A stretch of 64,000 nucleotides of DNA, from NCBI RefSeq assembly GCF_001424875.1, contig NZ_LMCT01000011.1:6069-70068 (forward strand), given 5' to 3'. How positions within the stretch are numbered: the first letter of the stretch is position 1; every line of letters starts with the position of its first letter. The notes below the pieces were generated by a model, which made no database searches, was not told the origin of the DNA, and saw nothing but the letters and a program-made list of their open reading frames with translations. Positions 1 to 9,800 of this stretch are shown in pieces. The DNA comes from Kitasatospora sp. Root107 (GTDB taxonomy: Bacteria > Actinomycetota > Actinomycetes > Streptomycetales > Streptomycetaceae). The translations under genes and the position numbers were made by a program.

Positions 1-2
1 GG

Positions 3-89
3 ATCCTCCGCCACGCCCGCCGCAGCCCGAACTGGCTCACGTCAGCCGTCGCAGCGATCCTCACCCTCACCCTCACGGTCTACAGCTGA
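3..89 (+). CDS. C-terminal tail of a possible membrane protein (partial)
   Basis: Only the last 28 codons lie in the window. The frame opens at the left edge and reads a basic stretch (RHARRSP) followed by a hydrophobic run (AVAAILTLTLTVY) and a TGA stop. This resembles the cytoplasmic loop and last transmembrane segment of a membrane protein, but it is too short to assign to a family. The other two plus frames are also open for a while, so the call rests on the hydrophobic composition alone. Confidence 0.3.
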   Translation: MLRHARRSPNWLTSAVAAILTLTLTVYS

Positions 90-177
90 AAAGGCTCAGT
101 GAGAGCAGCTCCGCACATCTTGCATACGCTGCGTAGCATCTCGGGTACTCAATGTGCCCGAGTGGAAGACGTCGAAA

Positions 178-212
178 GGCCCGCCGCCGGGACTGATCCC
201 CAGTGACGGGCC
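178..212 (-). terminator. Hairpin after the tRNA pair, copy 1
   Basis: A 35-nt inverted repeat with outer arms GGCCCG/CGGGCC and an inner GGGA-CTGA-TCCC stem. It starts one base past the 3' CCA of the neighbouring minus-strand tRNA, where a tRNA terminator would be expected. No T-run follows, which is usual for Streptomyces terminators. A second copy lies at 459-493. Confidence 0.6.
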
Positions 213-291
213 TGGCACGGGCGGAGGGGCTCGAACCCCCAACCTGGCTGTGTAATGTCCAGCCGCTCTATCCATTTTGAGCTACACCCGC
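213..291 (-). tRNA. tRNA or tRNA-like gene with unusual anticodon arm
   Basis: The minus strand folds as a tRNA. A 7-bp acceptor stem pairs GCGGGTG with CGCCCGT (one G-T pair at each of positions 1-72 and 6-67). The D arm is GCTC/GAGC, and the T arm carries the TTCGAGC loop between GGGGG and CCCTC. The 3' CCA is encoded. The anticodon arm is abnormal: GGCTG pairs with CAGCC around a 9-nt loop, or GCTGG with ACAGC with a closing mismatch and a 7-nt loop lacking U33. Possible anticodons are ATT or TAC depending on the register, so the amino acid is left open. It sits 5 nt downstream of a second tRNA beside a dead recombinase, and may be element-derived or decayed. Confidence 0.6.
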
Positions 292-296
292 GCACG

Positions 297-370
297 TCCA
301 CCCGACCGGACTTGAACCGGCGACCTCCGCCTTAGAGGGGCGGTGCTCTGGCCAACTGAGCTACGGGTGG
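297..370 (-). tRNA. tRNA-Arg (anticodon TCT, C33 variant)
   Basis: The cloverleaf is almost perfect. The acceptor is CCACCCG/CGGGTGG with discriminator A and the D arm is GCTC/GAGC. The anticodon stem CCGCC/GGCGG closes a 7-nt loop CCTCTAA, and the T arm has loop TTCAAGT. Counting places TCT at 34-36, which reads AGA, a very rare codon in GC-rich actinomycetes. Position 33 is C instead of the near-universal U. The CCA end is not encoded, unlike the downstream tRNA. The gene is transcribed leftwards and is probably co-transcribed with the tRNA at 213-291. Confidence 0.75.
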
Positions 371-458
371 CCGTAGGTCTTGATTCTGTGCCACGGCCTG
401 CGCCGGGGCCACAGGTTTTCGGACGCCGGGATGCGGCAGTGCTGACGGGTGTGCAGAC

Positions 459-493
459 GGCCCGCCACCGGGGCTGATCCCCAGTAACGGGCC
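459..493 (-). repeat. Hairpin copy 2, upstream of the tRNA pair
   Basis: This is a near copy (about 31 of 35 bases) of the hairpin at 178-212, with arms GGCCCG/CGGGCC and inner GGGG-CTGA-TCCCC. It lies about 90 bp upstream of the tRNA-Arg gene and at the ruined 3' end of the recombinase. Two copies bracketing the tRNAs suggest a local duplication, a lost third tRNA, or an attachment-site repeat. Confidence 0.55.
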
Positions 494-2225
494 GTTGTGG
501 TCCCTGCGGGCCGGCAGGCGGCCGGTACCAGCGTGGCCTGGCCTTGGCCTTGCGCTGCCGGGTCCGCTGCGCGGCCTGTACGGCCAATGCCCGCACCCCC
601 GGTTGCGGTTCGTCAATCCACGTCACCACCACGCGGTCCGCTATGGGTGTGCGGTCCCCGGGCCGTGCCGCCGGACGGACCGTCAGGTGGCCCAGGGCGG
701 CCTGGAGAAGGGCGCGGCGCCCGTCAATGTCCTGGGACGCCCACAGCTCCGCCAGCGTCTCACCGTCGCCCAGCGGCGCCAGGTCGTCTTCGCCGGACAG
801 GCGGACAACTGTGCGGTGAGGGTGGTGATCTGGAGTTCGAGGGCTTCCGCCAGCCGCTCGTACGCCCGCTCCGGCATGCCCTTGAGGTAGTAGCGGTCAT
901 CGAGCTGGGTGCGCCGTTCCCCAGCTTGCTGGAGCGCGGAGCGCAGTTTGTCCCGCTGCGCGGTCTGCTCCGGGTTCATGAACCCCAGCCAACGGCGGCC
1001 AATCGCCTGGACCGTCGCGGACCCCGGCGGAAGGGACCGCACGTGGTTGATCCACAGCACCTCCACCGCAGCCTCCAGCCGGGCCGACGCGGTGGTGAAC
1101 CCGACACAGGCGGCCGGGCCCTGGTCCACCCGCGTGCGGCACGTGAGGACCACGCCGCTGTTTCGGGCGGGTCCGCCGCAGTGGGGGCAGCGCAGGATGA
1201 GCGGCGGCAGGGCGGTGCGCTGACGGTGGCCGCGCCCCCGTCCCGTCGCCCGGGGCTTGTCCGTGGAGCGGGCGGCCAGGTTCCCCTGGATCGTCACCCA
1301 CTCCGTGTACGTGGCCACGCCCTCGCCGCACGTGACCGGCAGCCCGTCCGGGCCCATCTTTACCCCGGGCCGGTTGTACTTCCCCGTCGCCTGCCCATGC
1401 TCGTCAAGGACCGGGCGTGATTCCGGGACCAGCCCGGCCCAGTACGGGGAATGGGCCAGCTCCAATCGCCCGCTCCGTCCACGGCTTCCCGTCGCGCCGA
1501 ACGGCCCCGTCGGCGGTCATCACGGTCGCCTGTTCTCCCACAGCAGGACGGCGATGCGCCGGGACGGCCCGTACTCCACCGGGTCCGGCTCCACCCGCAT
1601 CGCACCCTTCTTACCCGTGGCACGCAGCCCGTACGGGGCCCGGCCACCGGTGAAGCACCCCTCATCCTTGTGCGCGTTGATCCCGTCGGTGACGCGGGAA
1701 CGCGATCTCCGCAGCCTCCTCCCGAGCCCGCTCAGACAGGATCGCGAACAGCAGACGCCCGCCCTTCCGGCTGTCCAACCCCTCGGACACGCTGACCAGG
1801 GACGCGCCACGCTTGTCGAACTCGTCCAGCAGGACACCGACCTTGCCGATCCCCTCCCGGGACAGCCGGTCCGTCTTCCATACGGCCAGCCCCTTGGAGA
1901 CTCCCGTCAGCACCGCGTCACAGGCACCATCGAACTCCGTACGCCGCACCCAGGACTTACTGGCCGACTGCTGCTCGAACCAGATGTGGCGCAGCGTCAC
2001 TCCCTCTTTCCTGGCCCAGAACGCCAGGTCCCGGACGTGACTGCGGAGGTTGGTCAGATCGTCCTGCTTCCGGCTCCGCCGGACGTACCCCTCCCGAAGT
2101 TCGTCCGGCGTACCCGTCACCACCTCCCACAGGCCCAGGTCGGCGAGCTGCGCGGGGGCGAGGCCAAGGCCCAGCAGGGCGTCGCGGTCAGCACGTACGG
2201 TGGGCTCGGTCAGGGTGGTAGTCAC
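494..2225 (-). pseudogene. Large serine recombinase, multiply frameshifted
   Basis: Pieces of one large serine recombinase lie in order in different minus frames. An N-terminal resolvase domain (from 2225) has the nucleophile region YVRRSRKQ (Ser51 of that fragment) and the KTDRLSREG motif. After a shift near 1690 comes the recombinase-domain signature GGRAPYGL. After shifts near 1520 and 1470 come HSPYWAGL, a zinc-ribbon CPHCGG and a coiled coil. After a shift near 800 comes a C-terminal piece (LAELWASQDIDGRRALLQA). A working protein would be about 550 residues. The C-terminal frame runs on through the tRNA genes, so the natural stop is lost. The family integrates or excises phages and integrative elements; this copy should be inactive. 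Confidence 0.85.
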
Positions 2226-2292
2226 GGGGCGTCCTCCAGGTCAGGGCTACTGCCCTTCCTGGGAGAGCGAAGATCGCTCCACCTGGCCCGGA

Positions 2293-2309
2293 CAGAACCT
2301 ATGGTTCTG
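2293..2309. promoter_or_regulatory. Perfect 7-bp dyad upstream of the recombinase remnant
   Basis: CAGAACC-TAT-GGTTCTG is a perfect inverted repeat about 70 bp upstream of the recombinase start. Serine integrase attachment sites often lie beside the integrase start and contain dyads, so an old att core or an operator are both possible. The sequence does not decide between them. Confidence 0.3.
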
Positions 2310-2317
2310 ACCGGGCT

Positions 2318-2345
2318 CCGTTCCCCGAGCCCCTGACCGTAGATG
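2318..2345. repeat. Palindromic intergenic repeat, fragment A
   Basis: The string GTTCCCCGAGCCCCTG followed by CCGTAGATG matches the right end of the full copy at 17430-17544, including the flanking CCGTAGATG. Only one end is recognisable here. It lies just past the stop of the DUF2252 gene, the same 3'-end position as the other copies. Confidence 0.6.
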
Positions 2346-2364
2346 CGTGAGCAGTTGCCGAAGG

Positions 2365-3702
2365 TCAGCCCAGGCCGGGGATGCGGTCGTTGCGGAAGAG
2401 GTCGACGAAGATCTGGTGGTCGCTGCGGGCGCGGTCGCCGTAGGTGAGGGCGAAGGAGACCAGCATGTCGGCGAAGCCGGCGGTGTCGTCGCCGATCGCC
2501 CGGTCGATCGCGTGCTCGGTGGAGAACGGCACCAGGCCGTGCCCGCTGGAGGACTCGTCGGCGGCGGCGTGCATGCCCGCGGTGGCCCGGCCGAGGTGGG
2601 TGACCACGTCGCGGAGGTCGGCCGGTTCGGTGAGGTCGGTCCAGTCCAGGTCGGCCGAGTAGGGGGAGACCTCGGCGACCAGCATGCCCTGGCCGCGCAG
2701 GGTGGCCCAGCCGAGCCAGGGGTCGCTGGCGGCCTGCAGGGCGCGCTGGGAGATCACCGTACGGTGGCCCTCGTGCTCGAAGTGGCTGCGGATCTCCGGG
2801 TCCGTCACGTGCCGGGACACCGCCGGGGTCTGACCCTGCTTCAGGTAGATCACCACGTCGTTCTCCAGGGCGTCGGTGTGGCCCTCCACCAGCACGTTGT
2901 ACGAGGGCAGGCCGGCGCTGCCGATGCCGACGCCCCGGCGGCCGACCACGTCCTTGACCCGCAGGGCGTCCGGCCGGATACGGGTGGCCGGGGGCAGGGT
3001 CGCCAGGTACTGCTCGAAGGCGGCCAGCACCTCGGCGCGGGTGGAGTCGTCCAGCGGGATCGCGCCGCCGCCGGAGCGGAACCGGCGCTCGTACCCCTCG
3101 ATCACGGTCTCCCGCTCCAGCAGCGCCACCCGGGTCTGCAGCCGGGCCCCGCGCAGCGTCGCCAGCAGCGGGCCCTCGGCGGTGTCCAGGGTGTACGCCT
3201 CGGCCGGTGCGCCCGCCGCGAGGTCGGCGATCCGCGCCCGGTAGGCGGTGGCGAAGGCCCGGACCAGCTCGGCGATGGTGCTGTCGGAGAGCGCCTTGGC
3301 GTAGCCGAGCAGGGCCAGGCTGGCGGCCAGCCGCTGGACGTCCCAGGTGAAGGCGCCGACGTACGCCTCGTCGAAGTCGTTGACGTTGAAGACCAGCCGG
3401 CCCTCGGCGTTCAGGTAGGTGCCGAAGTTCTCCGCGTGCAGGTCGCCGTGGATCCAGACCCGGCTGGTCCGCTCGTCCAGGTACGGCGCGCCGAACGCCT
3501 CGAACGGAGCGGTGGTCAGGTCCGCGTAGTACAGCCCGGCGGTGCCCCGGTAGAAGGCGAAGGCCGAGGCGGCCATCTTGCGGAACTTCACCTTGAACGC
3601 GGCCGGGTCCTCGGCCAGCAGTCGGCCGAAGGCCTCGTCGAAGACCCGCAGGATGGTCTCGGCCCGGTCGGGCTCGCGCTCGGCCGCGTTCTGCTGCTGC
3701 AT
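2365..3702 (-). CDS. DUF2252 family protein
   Basis: 445 residues. It contains the landmarks of the DUF2252 family: KMAASAFAFYRGTAGLYY near residue 42, WIHGDLHAENFG near 74 and FNVNDFDEAYVGAFTWD near 95. The HGDLHAENFG and NDFDEA pieces resemble the catalytic and metal loops of aminoglycoside-phosphotransferase-like kinases, so a kinase-like fold is inferred. No substrate is established for the family as far as I know. The ATG is preceded by GAGGA. It lies 98 bp downstream of the asparaginase gene on the same strand and may be co-transcribed with it. Fragment A of the palindromic repeat follows the stop. Confidence 0.85.
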   Translation of the reverse strand: MQQQNAAEREPDRAETILRVFDEAFGRLLAEDPAAFKVKFRKMAASAFAFYRGTAGLYYADLTTAPFEAFGAPYLDERTSRVWIHGDLHAENFGTYLNAEGRLVFNVNDFDEAYVGAFTWDVQRLAASLALLGYAKALSDSTIAELVRAFATAYRARIADLAAGAPAEAYTLDTAEGPLLATLRGARLQTRVALLERETVIEGYERRFRSGGGAIPLDDSTRAEVLAAFEQYLATLPPATRIRPDALRVKDVVGRRGVGIGSAGLPSYNVLVEGHTDALENDVVIYLKQGQTPAVSRHVTDPEIRSHFEHEGHRTVISQRALQAASDPWLGWATLRGQGMLVAEVSPYSADLDWTDLTEPADLRDVVTHLGRATAGMHAAADESSSGHGLVPFSTEHAIDRAIGDDTAGFADMLVSFALTYGDRARSDHQIFVDLFRNDRIPGLG

Positions 3703-3800
3703 GGGGATCGTCCTCTGTGCTGGGTCGTCGGTCCTGGGTCGGATGACGCCACAGTATTCGGACAGGTTCCCGGCCGGCGGCGAGGGCCCCGGCCGCCGGC

Positions 3801-4802
<1,002 letters not shown>

Positions 4803-4824
4803 GAATGCCTCCTGCAAAGGGGAA

Positions 4825-4859
4825 CAGCCCGGCACCAGCTGTTTGCCGGGGCCGGGCTG
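4825..4859 (-). promoter_or_regulatory. Hairpin in the asparaginase mRNA leader
   Basis: CAGCCCGGC pairs with GCCGGGCTG around a 17-nt loop, about 12 bp upstream of the asparaginase Shine-Dalgarno sequence. It could modulate translation or be a leftover terminator. Only the fold is visible. Confidence 0.3.
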
Positions 4860-4915
4860 CCTGTTGGTCTCCGCGGGTGGCGGAACGCTCACCAGCAAGA
4901 ATAGGCGAATCGGTG

Positions 4916-4940
4916 CGCAATGCGATCGCGAATTCTTGCG
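4916..4940. promoter_or_regulatory. Candidate Lrp/AsnC operator
   Basis: Between the divergent asparaginase and Lrp genes lies CGCAA-N15-TTGCG, with the palindrome GCGATCGC inside the spacer. Lrp proteins bind partly symmetric 15-25 bp sites in such regions. A CAATAT -10-like hexamer at 4960-4965 lies 9 nt before the regulator ATG. Confidence 0.4.
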
Positions 4941-4974
4941 AGAGATGACAAGGAGTGGGCAATATGATCGCGTG

Positions 4975-5430
4975 ATGGATCAGATCGACAGGGATATCTT
5001 GCGCGAGCTCCAGCGCGACGGCCGGCTGAGCAACCAGGAGTTGGCCCAGCGGGTCGGGCTGACGCCCTCGCCGTGCATGCGCCGGGTCCGCCAGCTGGAG
5101 CAGGACGGGGTGATCCGGGGCTACCGCGCGGTGATCGACCCGGCCGCCGTCGGCCGCAGCTTCGAGGTGCTGGTCTCGGTCGAGGTCCGCCGCGAACGCG
5201 AGGCGGTGGAGGCCTTCGAGGCCGCGCTCCAGGAGATCCCGGACGTGATCGAGGCGTACCGGCTGTTCGGCAGCCCCGGCTGCCTGTTGCGGATCGCGGT
5301 CGAGGACCTGAAGGCGTACGAGCGGCTCTGGATCGAGCGGCTGACCACCCTGGCGGGGGTCACCGAGGTCAACTCGCAGATCATCATGAAGCGGGTGAAG
5401 GAACCGAGCGGCCTACCGGTCGGCGGCTGA
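4975..5430 (+). CDS. Lrp/AsnC family transcriptional regulator
   Basis: 151 residues. The N-terminal helix-turn-helix spans about residues 1-55, with MDQIDRDILRELQRDGRLS and NQELAQRVGLTPSPCMRRVR, typical of Lrp/AsnC. The C-terminal RAM ligand-binding domain follows, with GVIRGYRAVIDPAAVGRS and a GSPGCLLRI loop. It is divergent from asparaginase, so asparagine- or amino-acid-responsive control of that gene and of itself is inferred. The ATG at 4975 matches the usual family N-terminus. An in-frame ATG at 4945 would place the CAATAT hexamer inside the gene and is less likely. The 3' end overlaps the convergent RidA gene by 18 bp. Confidence 0.88.
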   Translation: MDQIDRDILRELQRDGRLSNQELAQRVGLTPSPCMRRVRQLEQDGVIRGYRAVIDPAAVGRSFEVLVSVEVRREREAVEAFEAALQEIPDVIEAYRLFGSPGCLLRIAVEDLKAYERLWIERLTTLAGVTEVNSQIIMKRVKEPSGLPVGG

Positions 5431-5826
5431 CGGCTCATCGGGCATCGGGCATCGGGCGTCCACCTCGATCTCGATCCTCATCCGGGGGTCGGCCAGGCCG
5501 CACTCCAGCATCGTCGCAGCCGGGCGGACCGGACCGAAGATCCGGCGCAGGCTCGGCCAGCAGGGCGGGAAGTCCGCCCGGTCGGGCAGCAGATACCTGA
5601 CCCGGACCACGTCGGCGAACGAGCAGCCCGCCGCCGCCAGCGCCTCGCCGATGTTGCGCAGGCACTGCTCGGCCTGCTCCACCACGTCCTCGGAGATGGT
5701 CATCGTCCGGTAGTCGAAGCCGGTGGTGCCGGACACGTGCACCCGGTCGCCGTCGACCACCGCCCGGGCGTAGCCGATCTCCTCCTCGAAGGTGGAGCCA
5801 CTCAGAATCGCGCGTCGTTCGGTCAT
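5413..5826 (-). CDS. RidA/YjgF family protein (Rid)
   Basis: 137 residues, the usual RidA length. The family hydrolyses reactive enamines and imines formed by PLP enzymes. The region RPAATMLECGLADPRMRIEIEVDA holds the expected arginine and glutamate of the RidA active-site pocket. It starts with MTERRAILSGSTFEEEIGYA, and the longer frame upstream is not needed. It is divergent from a LysR regulator 72 bp away, which probably controls it. Its 3' end overlaps the convergent Lrp gene by 18 bp. It is different from the second RidA gene in the his operon. Confidence 0.85.
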   Translation of the reverse strand: MTERRAILSGSTFEEEIGYARAVVDGDRVHVSGTTGFDYRTMTISEDVVEQAEQCLRNIGEALAAAGCSFADVVRVRYLLPDRADFPPCWPSLRRIFGPVRPAATMLECGLADPRMRIEIEVDARCPMPDEPSAADR

Positions 5827-5898
5827 GGGGGCGAGCTTGGCAACGGGGCAGTGATACGTCCAATAGTCCGGACGGCATCCTGTGATACCCCTGGCGAT

Positions 5899-6795
5899 AT
5901 GGAACGCCCCGAACTCGGACTCCGCCAGCTGCACGCCTTCGCCGTCCTCGCGGAGGAGCTGCACTTCGGCCGGGCCGCCGAACGCCTCGGCATCGCGCAG
6001 CCGCCGCTCAGTCAGCAGATCCGGCGACTGGAGGAGAGGGTCGGGCACCCGCTGTTCACCCGGGGCCCCGGCGGGGTCGCGCTGACCGCCGCCGGCCAGG
6101 AGCTGCTGCCCGCCGCCCGACGGGCGCTGGACGAGATCGCGGACGGACTGGACGCGGCCCGGCGCACCGGTAGCGGCGAGGTGGGCCGGCTGCGGATCGG
6201 CTTCTCGGCCTCGCTCGCGCTGACCGTGCTGCCGGGTCTACTGCTGGCCTATCAAGAGCGCTATCCCGCAGTGCGGTTGGAGCTCCGCGAGCTGACCACG
6301 GCCCCGCAGGTGGCCGCGCTGCACGAGCAGACCATCGACCTCGGCCTGCTGCGCGAGCCGCCGGAGCAGCCGGGGCTGAGTACCCGGACGATCCTGACCG
6401 AGGAACTCGTCGCCGTGCTGCCCGCCGCCCACCCCCTGGCGGCCCAACGAGCCGTCCCGGTCGCCGGGTTGGCGGACGAGTCGTTCGTCCTGCTGCCCCG
6501 CGAGGCGGGCCCCACGGTGCACGACCGGATCCTCCGGCTCTGCCGCGAGGCGGGCTTCGAACCCCGGCTCGGCCAGCAGGCGGTGGAGTGGCAGACGGTC
6601 GCCGCCCTGGTCGGCGCGGGCCTCGGAGTCTCGATCGCCCCGGCCGGCCTGCGCCGCCTCCGCCTCCCGGGCGTCACCTACCGCCGGCTTGACCCGAACA
6701 CCGCCCGCACCACCGTCGCGGCCGCCTGGCGCACCGAGGACCGCAGCCCACTGGTCGCCCGCTTCCTGGCCCTGGTGGCCGCCCACCCGGGCTGA
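5899..6795 (+). CDS. LysR family transcriptional regulator
   Basis: 298 residues, the normal LysR length. The N-terminal winged helix-turn-helix (LRQLHAFAVLAEELHFGRAA, QPPLSQQIRRLEE) is followed by a periplasmic-binding-like effector domain from about residue 90. The ATG at 5899 gives the standard LysR N-terminus. It is divergent from a RidA gene. The 72-bp gap contains two TGATAC copies 34 bp apart (5849 and 5883 regions) and a TCCGGA centre, plausible parts of a LysR binding region. The 3' end converges on dnaE with 28 bp between them. Confidence 0.88.
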   Translation: MERPELGLRQLHAFAVLAEELHFGRAAERLGIAQPPLSQQIRRLEERVGHPLFTRGPGGVALTAAGQELLPAARRALDEIADGLDAARRTGSGEVGRLRIGFSASLALTVLPGLLLAYQERYPAVRLELRELTTAPQVAALHEQTIDLGLLREPPEQPGLSTRTILTEELVAVLPAAHPLAAQRAVPVAGLADESFVLLPREAGPTVHDRILRLCREAGFEPRLGQQAVEWQTVAALVGAGLGVSIAPAGLRRLRLPGVTYRRLDPNTARTTVAAAWRTEDRSPLVARFLALVAAHPG

Positions 6796-6823
6796 CTCCG
6801 GGGCAGGCTCAAGGCGGCACCAC

Positions 6824-9800
6824 TCAGGCGTTGCTCCAGGCGGACGGGCCCAGCAAGGTCTTGACCTCGGAGGCGAAGGCGCCGTTGTCGGGGTTGACCA
6901 GGAAGCCGAGCTCGTACAGGACGTTCTTGGCCCGGCCGGTGGTGAGGAGGCGGACCGGGACGTCGCCCGGGTGGGAGCGGAGGGTGGTCTTGAACTCGGC
7001 GATCATCTCCGGGTTGACCCGGCCGGTGGGGACGGTGATCAGGATCGGCGGCTTGCCGCCGTGTTCGGCGGAGGAGATGTCCAGGCTGGTGATCTCCTGG
7101 CCGAAGATGCTCAGCGAGCCGTCGCGTTCGTTCAGCCGGCCGCGCACCGCGATCACGTTGTCCTCGACCATCTGGTCGGACATCAGGTTGTAGGCGGCGG
7201 GGAAGAACAGCACCTCGACCGAGCCGTCCCGGTCCGCCAGGGTGATGATCGCCCAGGCGTTGCCCGCCTTGTTGATCCGGCGGTCCACGGCGGTGATCAG
7301 GCCGGCCAGGCGGACCTCGCCCTCGGTGCGGCCGGAGCCGAGCAGTTCGGCGATCGAGACGTCGCGGTTGCGGGAGAGGATGTGCTCGGCGCCGTCCAAC
7401 GGGTGGCTGGAGACGTACAGGCCGAGCATCTCCCGCTCCAGGCTGAGGAGTTGCTTGCGTGGCCACTCCCGGTCGGAGAGCTCGAAGTCCAGGCCGATGG
7501 TCGGCACGTCCTCGCCGTTGTCCATCGCGCCGAACAGGTCGTCCTGGCCGATCGCCTGCTGCTTCTTCACGCCGGTGACGGCGTCGATCGCGTTCTCGTG
7601 CACGGTGGTGAGCGAGAGCCGGGTGTGGCCCAGCGAGTCGAAGGCGCCGGCCTTGATCAGCGAGTCGACGGTGCGCTTGTTGCAGACCACCAGCTCGACC
7701 TTGTCCAGGAAGTCGGCGAAGGAGGAGTACTTCCCCTTCTCCTTCCGGGACTTGACCAGCGAGTCGATCACGTTGGTGCCGACGTTGCGGACGGCCTTGA
7801 GGCCGAAGCGGACGTCGGTGCCGACGGCGGTGAAGTCCTCCACCGACTCGTTGACGTCCGGGGAGAGGATCTTGATGCCCATCGACCGGCACTCGGCCAG
7901 GTAGACGGCCATCTTGTCCTTGTCGTCCGCCACCGAGGTGAGCAGGGCGGCCATGTACTCGGCGGGGTAGTTCGCCTTCAGGTAGGCGGTCTGGTACGAG
8001 ACCAGGCCGTACGCGGCCGAGTGCGATTTGTTGAACGCGTACCCGGCGAACGGCACCAGCACGTCCCAGACGGCCTGGATCGCCGCGTCGGAGTAGCCGC
8101 GCTCCTTGCAGCCCGCGTGGAAGGGGACGAACTCCTTCTCCAGGACCTCCTTCTTCTTCTTGCCCATCGCGCGGCGGAGCAGGTCGGCCTGTCCGAGGCT
8201 GTAGCCGGCCAGCACCTGGGCGGCTCGCTGCACCTGCTCCTGATAGACGATCAGACCGTAGGTGGGGCCGAGCACCTCGGCGAGCGGGGCCTCCAGCTCG
8301 GGGTGGATCGGGATGATCTCCTGCTGGGCGTTCTTGCGCAGGGCGTAGTTGGTGTGCGAGTTCATGCCCATCGGGCCAGGCCGGTACAGCGCCGAGACGG
8401 CGGAGATGTCGGCGAACTCGGTCGGCTTCATCAGCTTGAGCAGCGCCCGCATGGGCCCGCCGTCGAGCTGGAACACGCCCAGGGTGTCGCCCCGGGCCAG
8501 GAGTTGGTAGGTGGTCGGGTCGTCCAGCGGGATCTTCTCGATGTCGACGGTGATCCCGCGGTTGGACTTCACGATCTTGATGCAGTGGTCGATGATGCCC
8601 AGGTTGCGCAGACCCAGGAAGTCCATCTTGATCAGACCCATGGCTTCGCACGACGGGTAGTCGAAGCCGGTGATGATCACGCCGTCCTTGTCCCGCTTGT
8701 GCAGCGGGATCAGTTCCAGCAGCGGGGTCGAGGAGAGGATCACGGCCGCCGCGTGCACACCGGTGCCGCGGATCAGGCCCTCGATGCCGAGGCCGGTGTC
8801 GATGATCTTCTTGACGTCCGGCTCGTTCGCGTAGAGCGAGCGGATCTCGGTGCCCTCGTTGTAGCGCGGGTGCTTGTCGTTGAACAGGTCGGCCAGCGGC
8901 ACGCCCTTGCCCATCACGTCCGGCGGCATCGCCTTGGTGATCCGGTCGCCCATCGCGAACGGGTAGCCGAGGATGCGGTTGGCGTCCTTCACGGCCGCCT
9001 TGGCCTTGATGGTGCCGAAGGTGTTCACCTGGGCGGTGTACGCCTCGCCGTACTTGTCGGTGACGTAGCGCACCATCTGGTCGCGCTGGCGGTCGTCGAA
9101 GTCGATGTCGACGTCCGGGGGGTTGATGCGCTCGGGGTTCAGGAACCGCTCGAACAGCAGATCGTGCTCGAGCGGGTCCAGCTCGGTGATCCGGGTCAGG
9201 TACGAGACCATCGACCCGGCCGCCGAACCACGGCCCGGGCCGACCGGGATGCCGTTGTCGCGGGCGTACTGGCAGATGTCGGCGACCACCAGGAAGTACG
9301 CGTCGAAGCCCATCGGGGAGATGACGCCCATCTCCAGCTCGATCCGGTCCAGCACCTCCTGGCTCGGGCTGTCGCCGTAGCGGTGCTGCAGGCCGGCCTT
9401 GATCTTCTGCCGCAGGAAGGACGCCTGGGTCTCGCCCTCGGGCACGTCGAACTGCGGCATCCGGTCGACGTAGTTGAAGACCTCGTCGTACGGCTCGATC
9501 CGGTCGGCGATCTCCAGCGTGTTGCGGCACGCCTCCGGCAGCTCGGTGAAGAGCGCGCGCATCTCCTCCGGCGTCTTGATGTAGTAGCCGCTGCCGTTGA
9601 ACTTGAAGCGGTTCGGGTCGTCCTTGTTCTTGCCCACGCCGACGCAGAGCAGGCTGTCGTGGGCGTCGGCCTGATCGGCCGTCACGTAGTGCGAGTCGTT
9701 GGTGGCCAGCAGCGGGATGTCCAGCTGCTTGGCGAGCCGGAGCAGACCGTCCCGGACGTCCCGCTCGATGGACAGGTCGTGGTCCATCAGCTCCAGGAAG

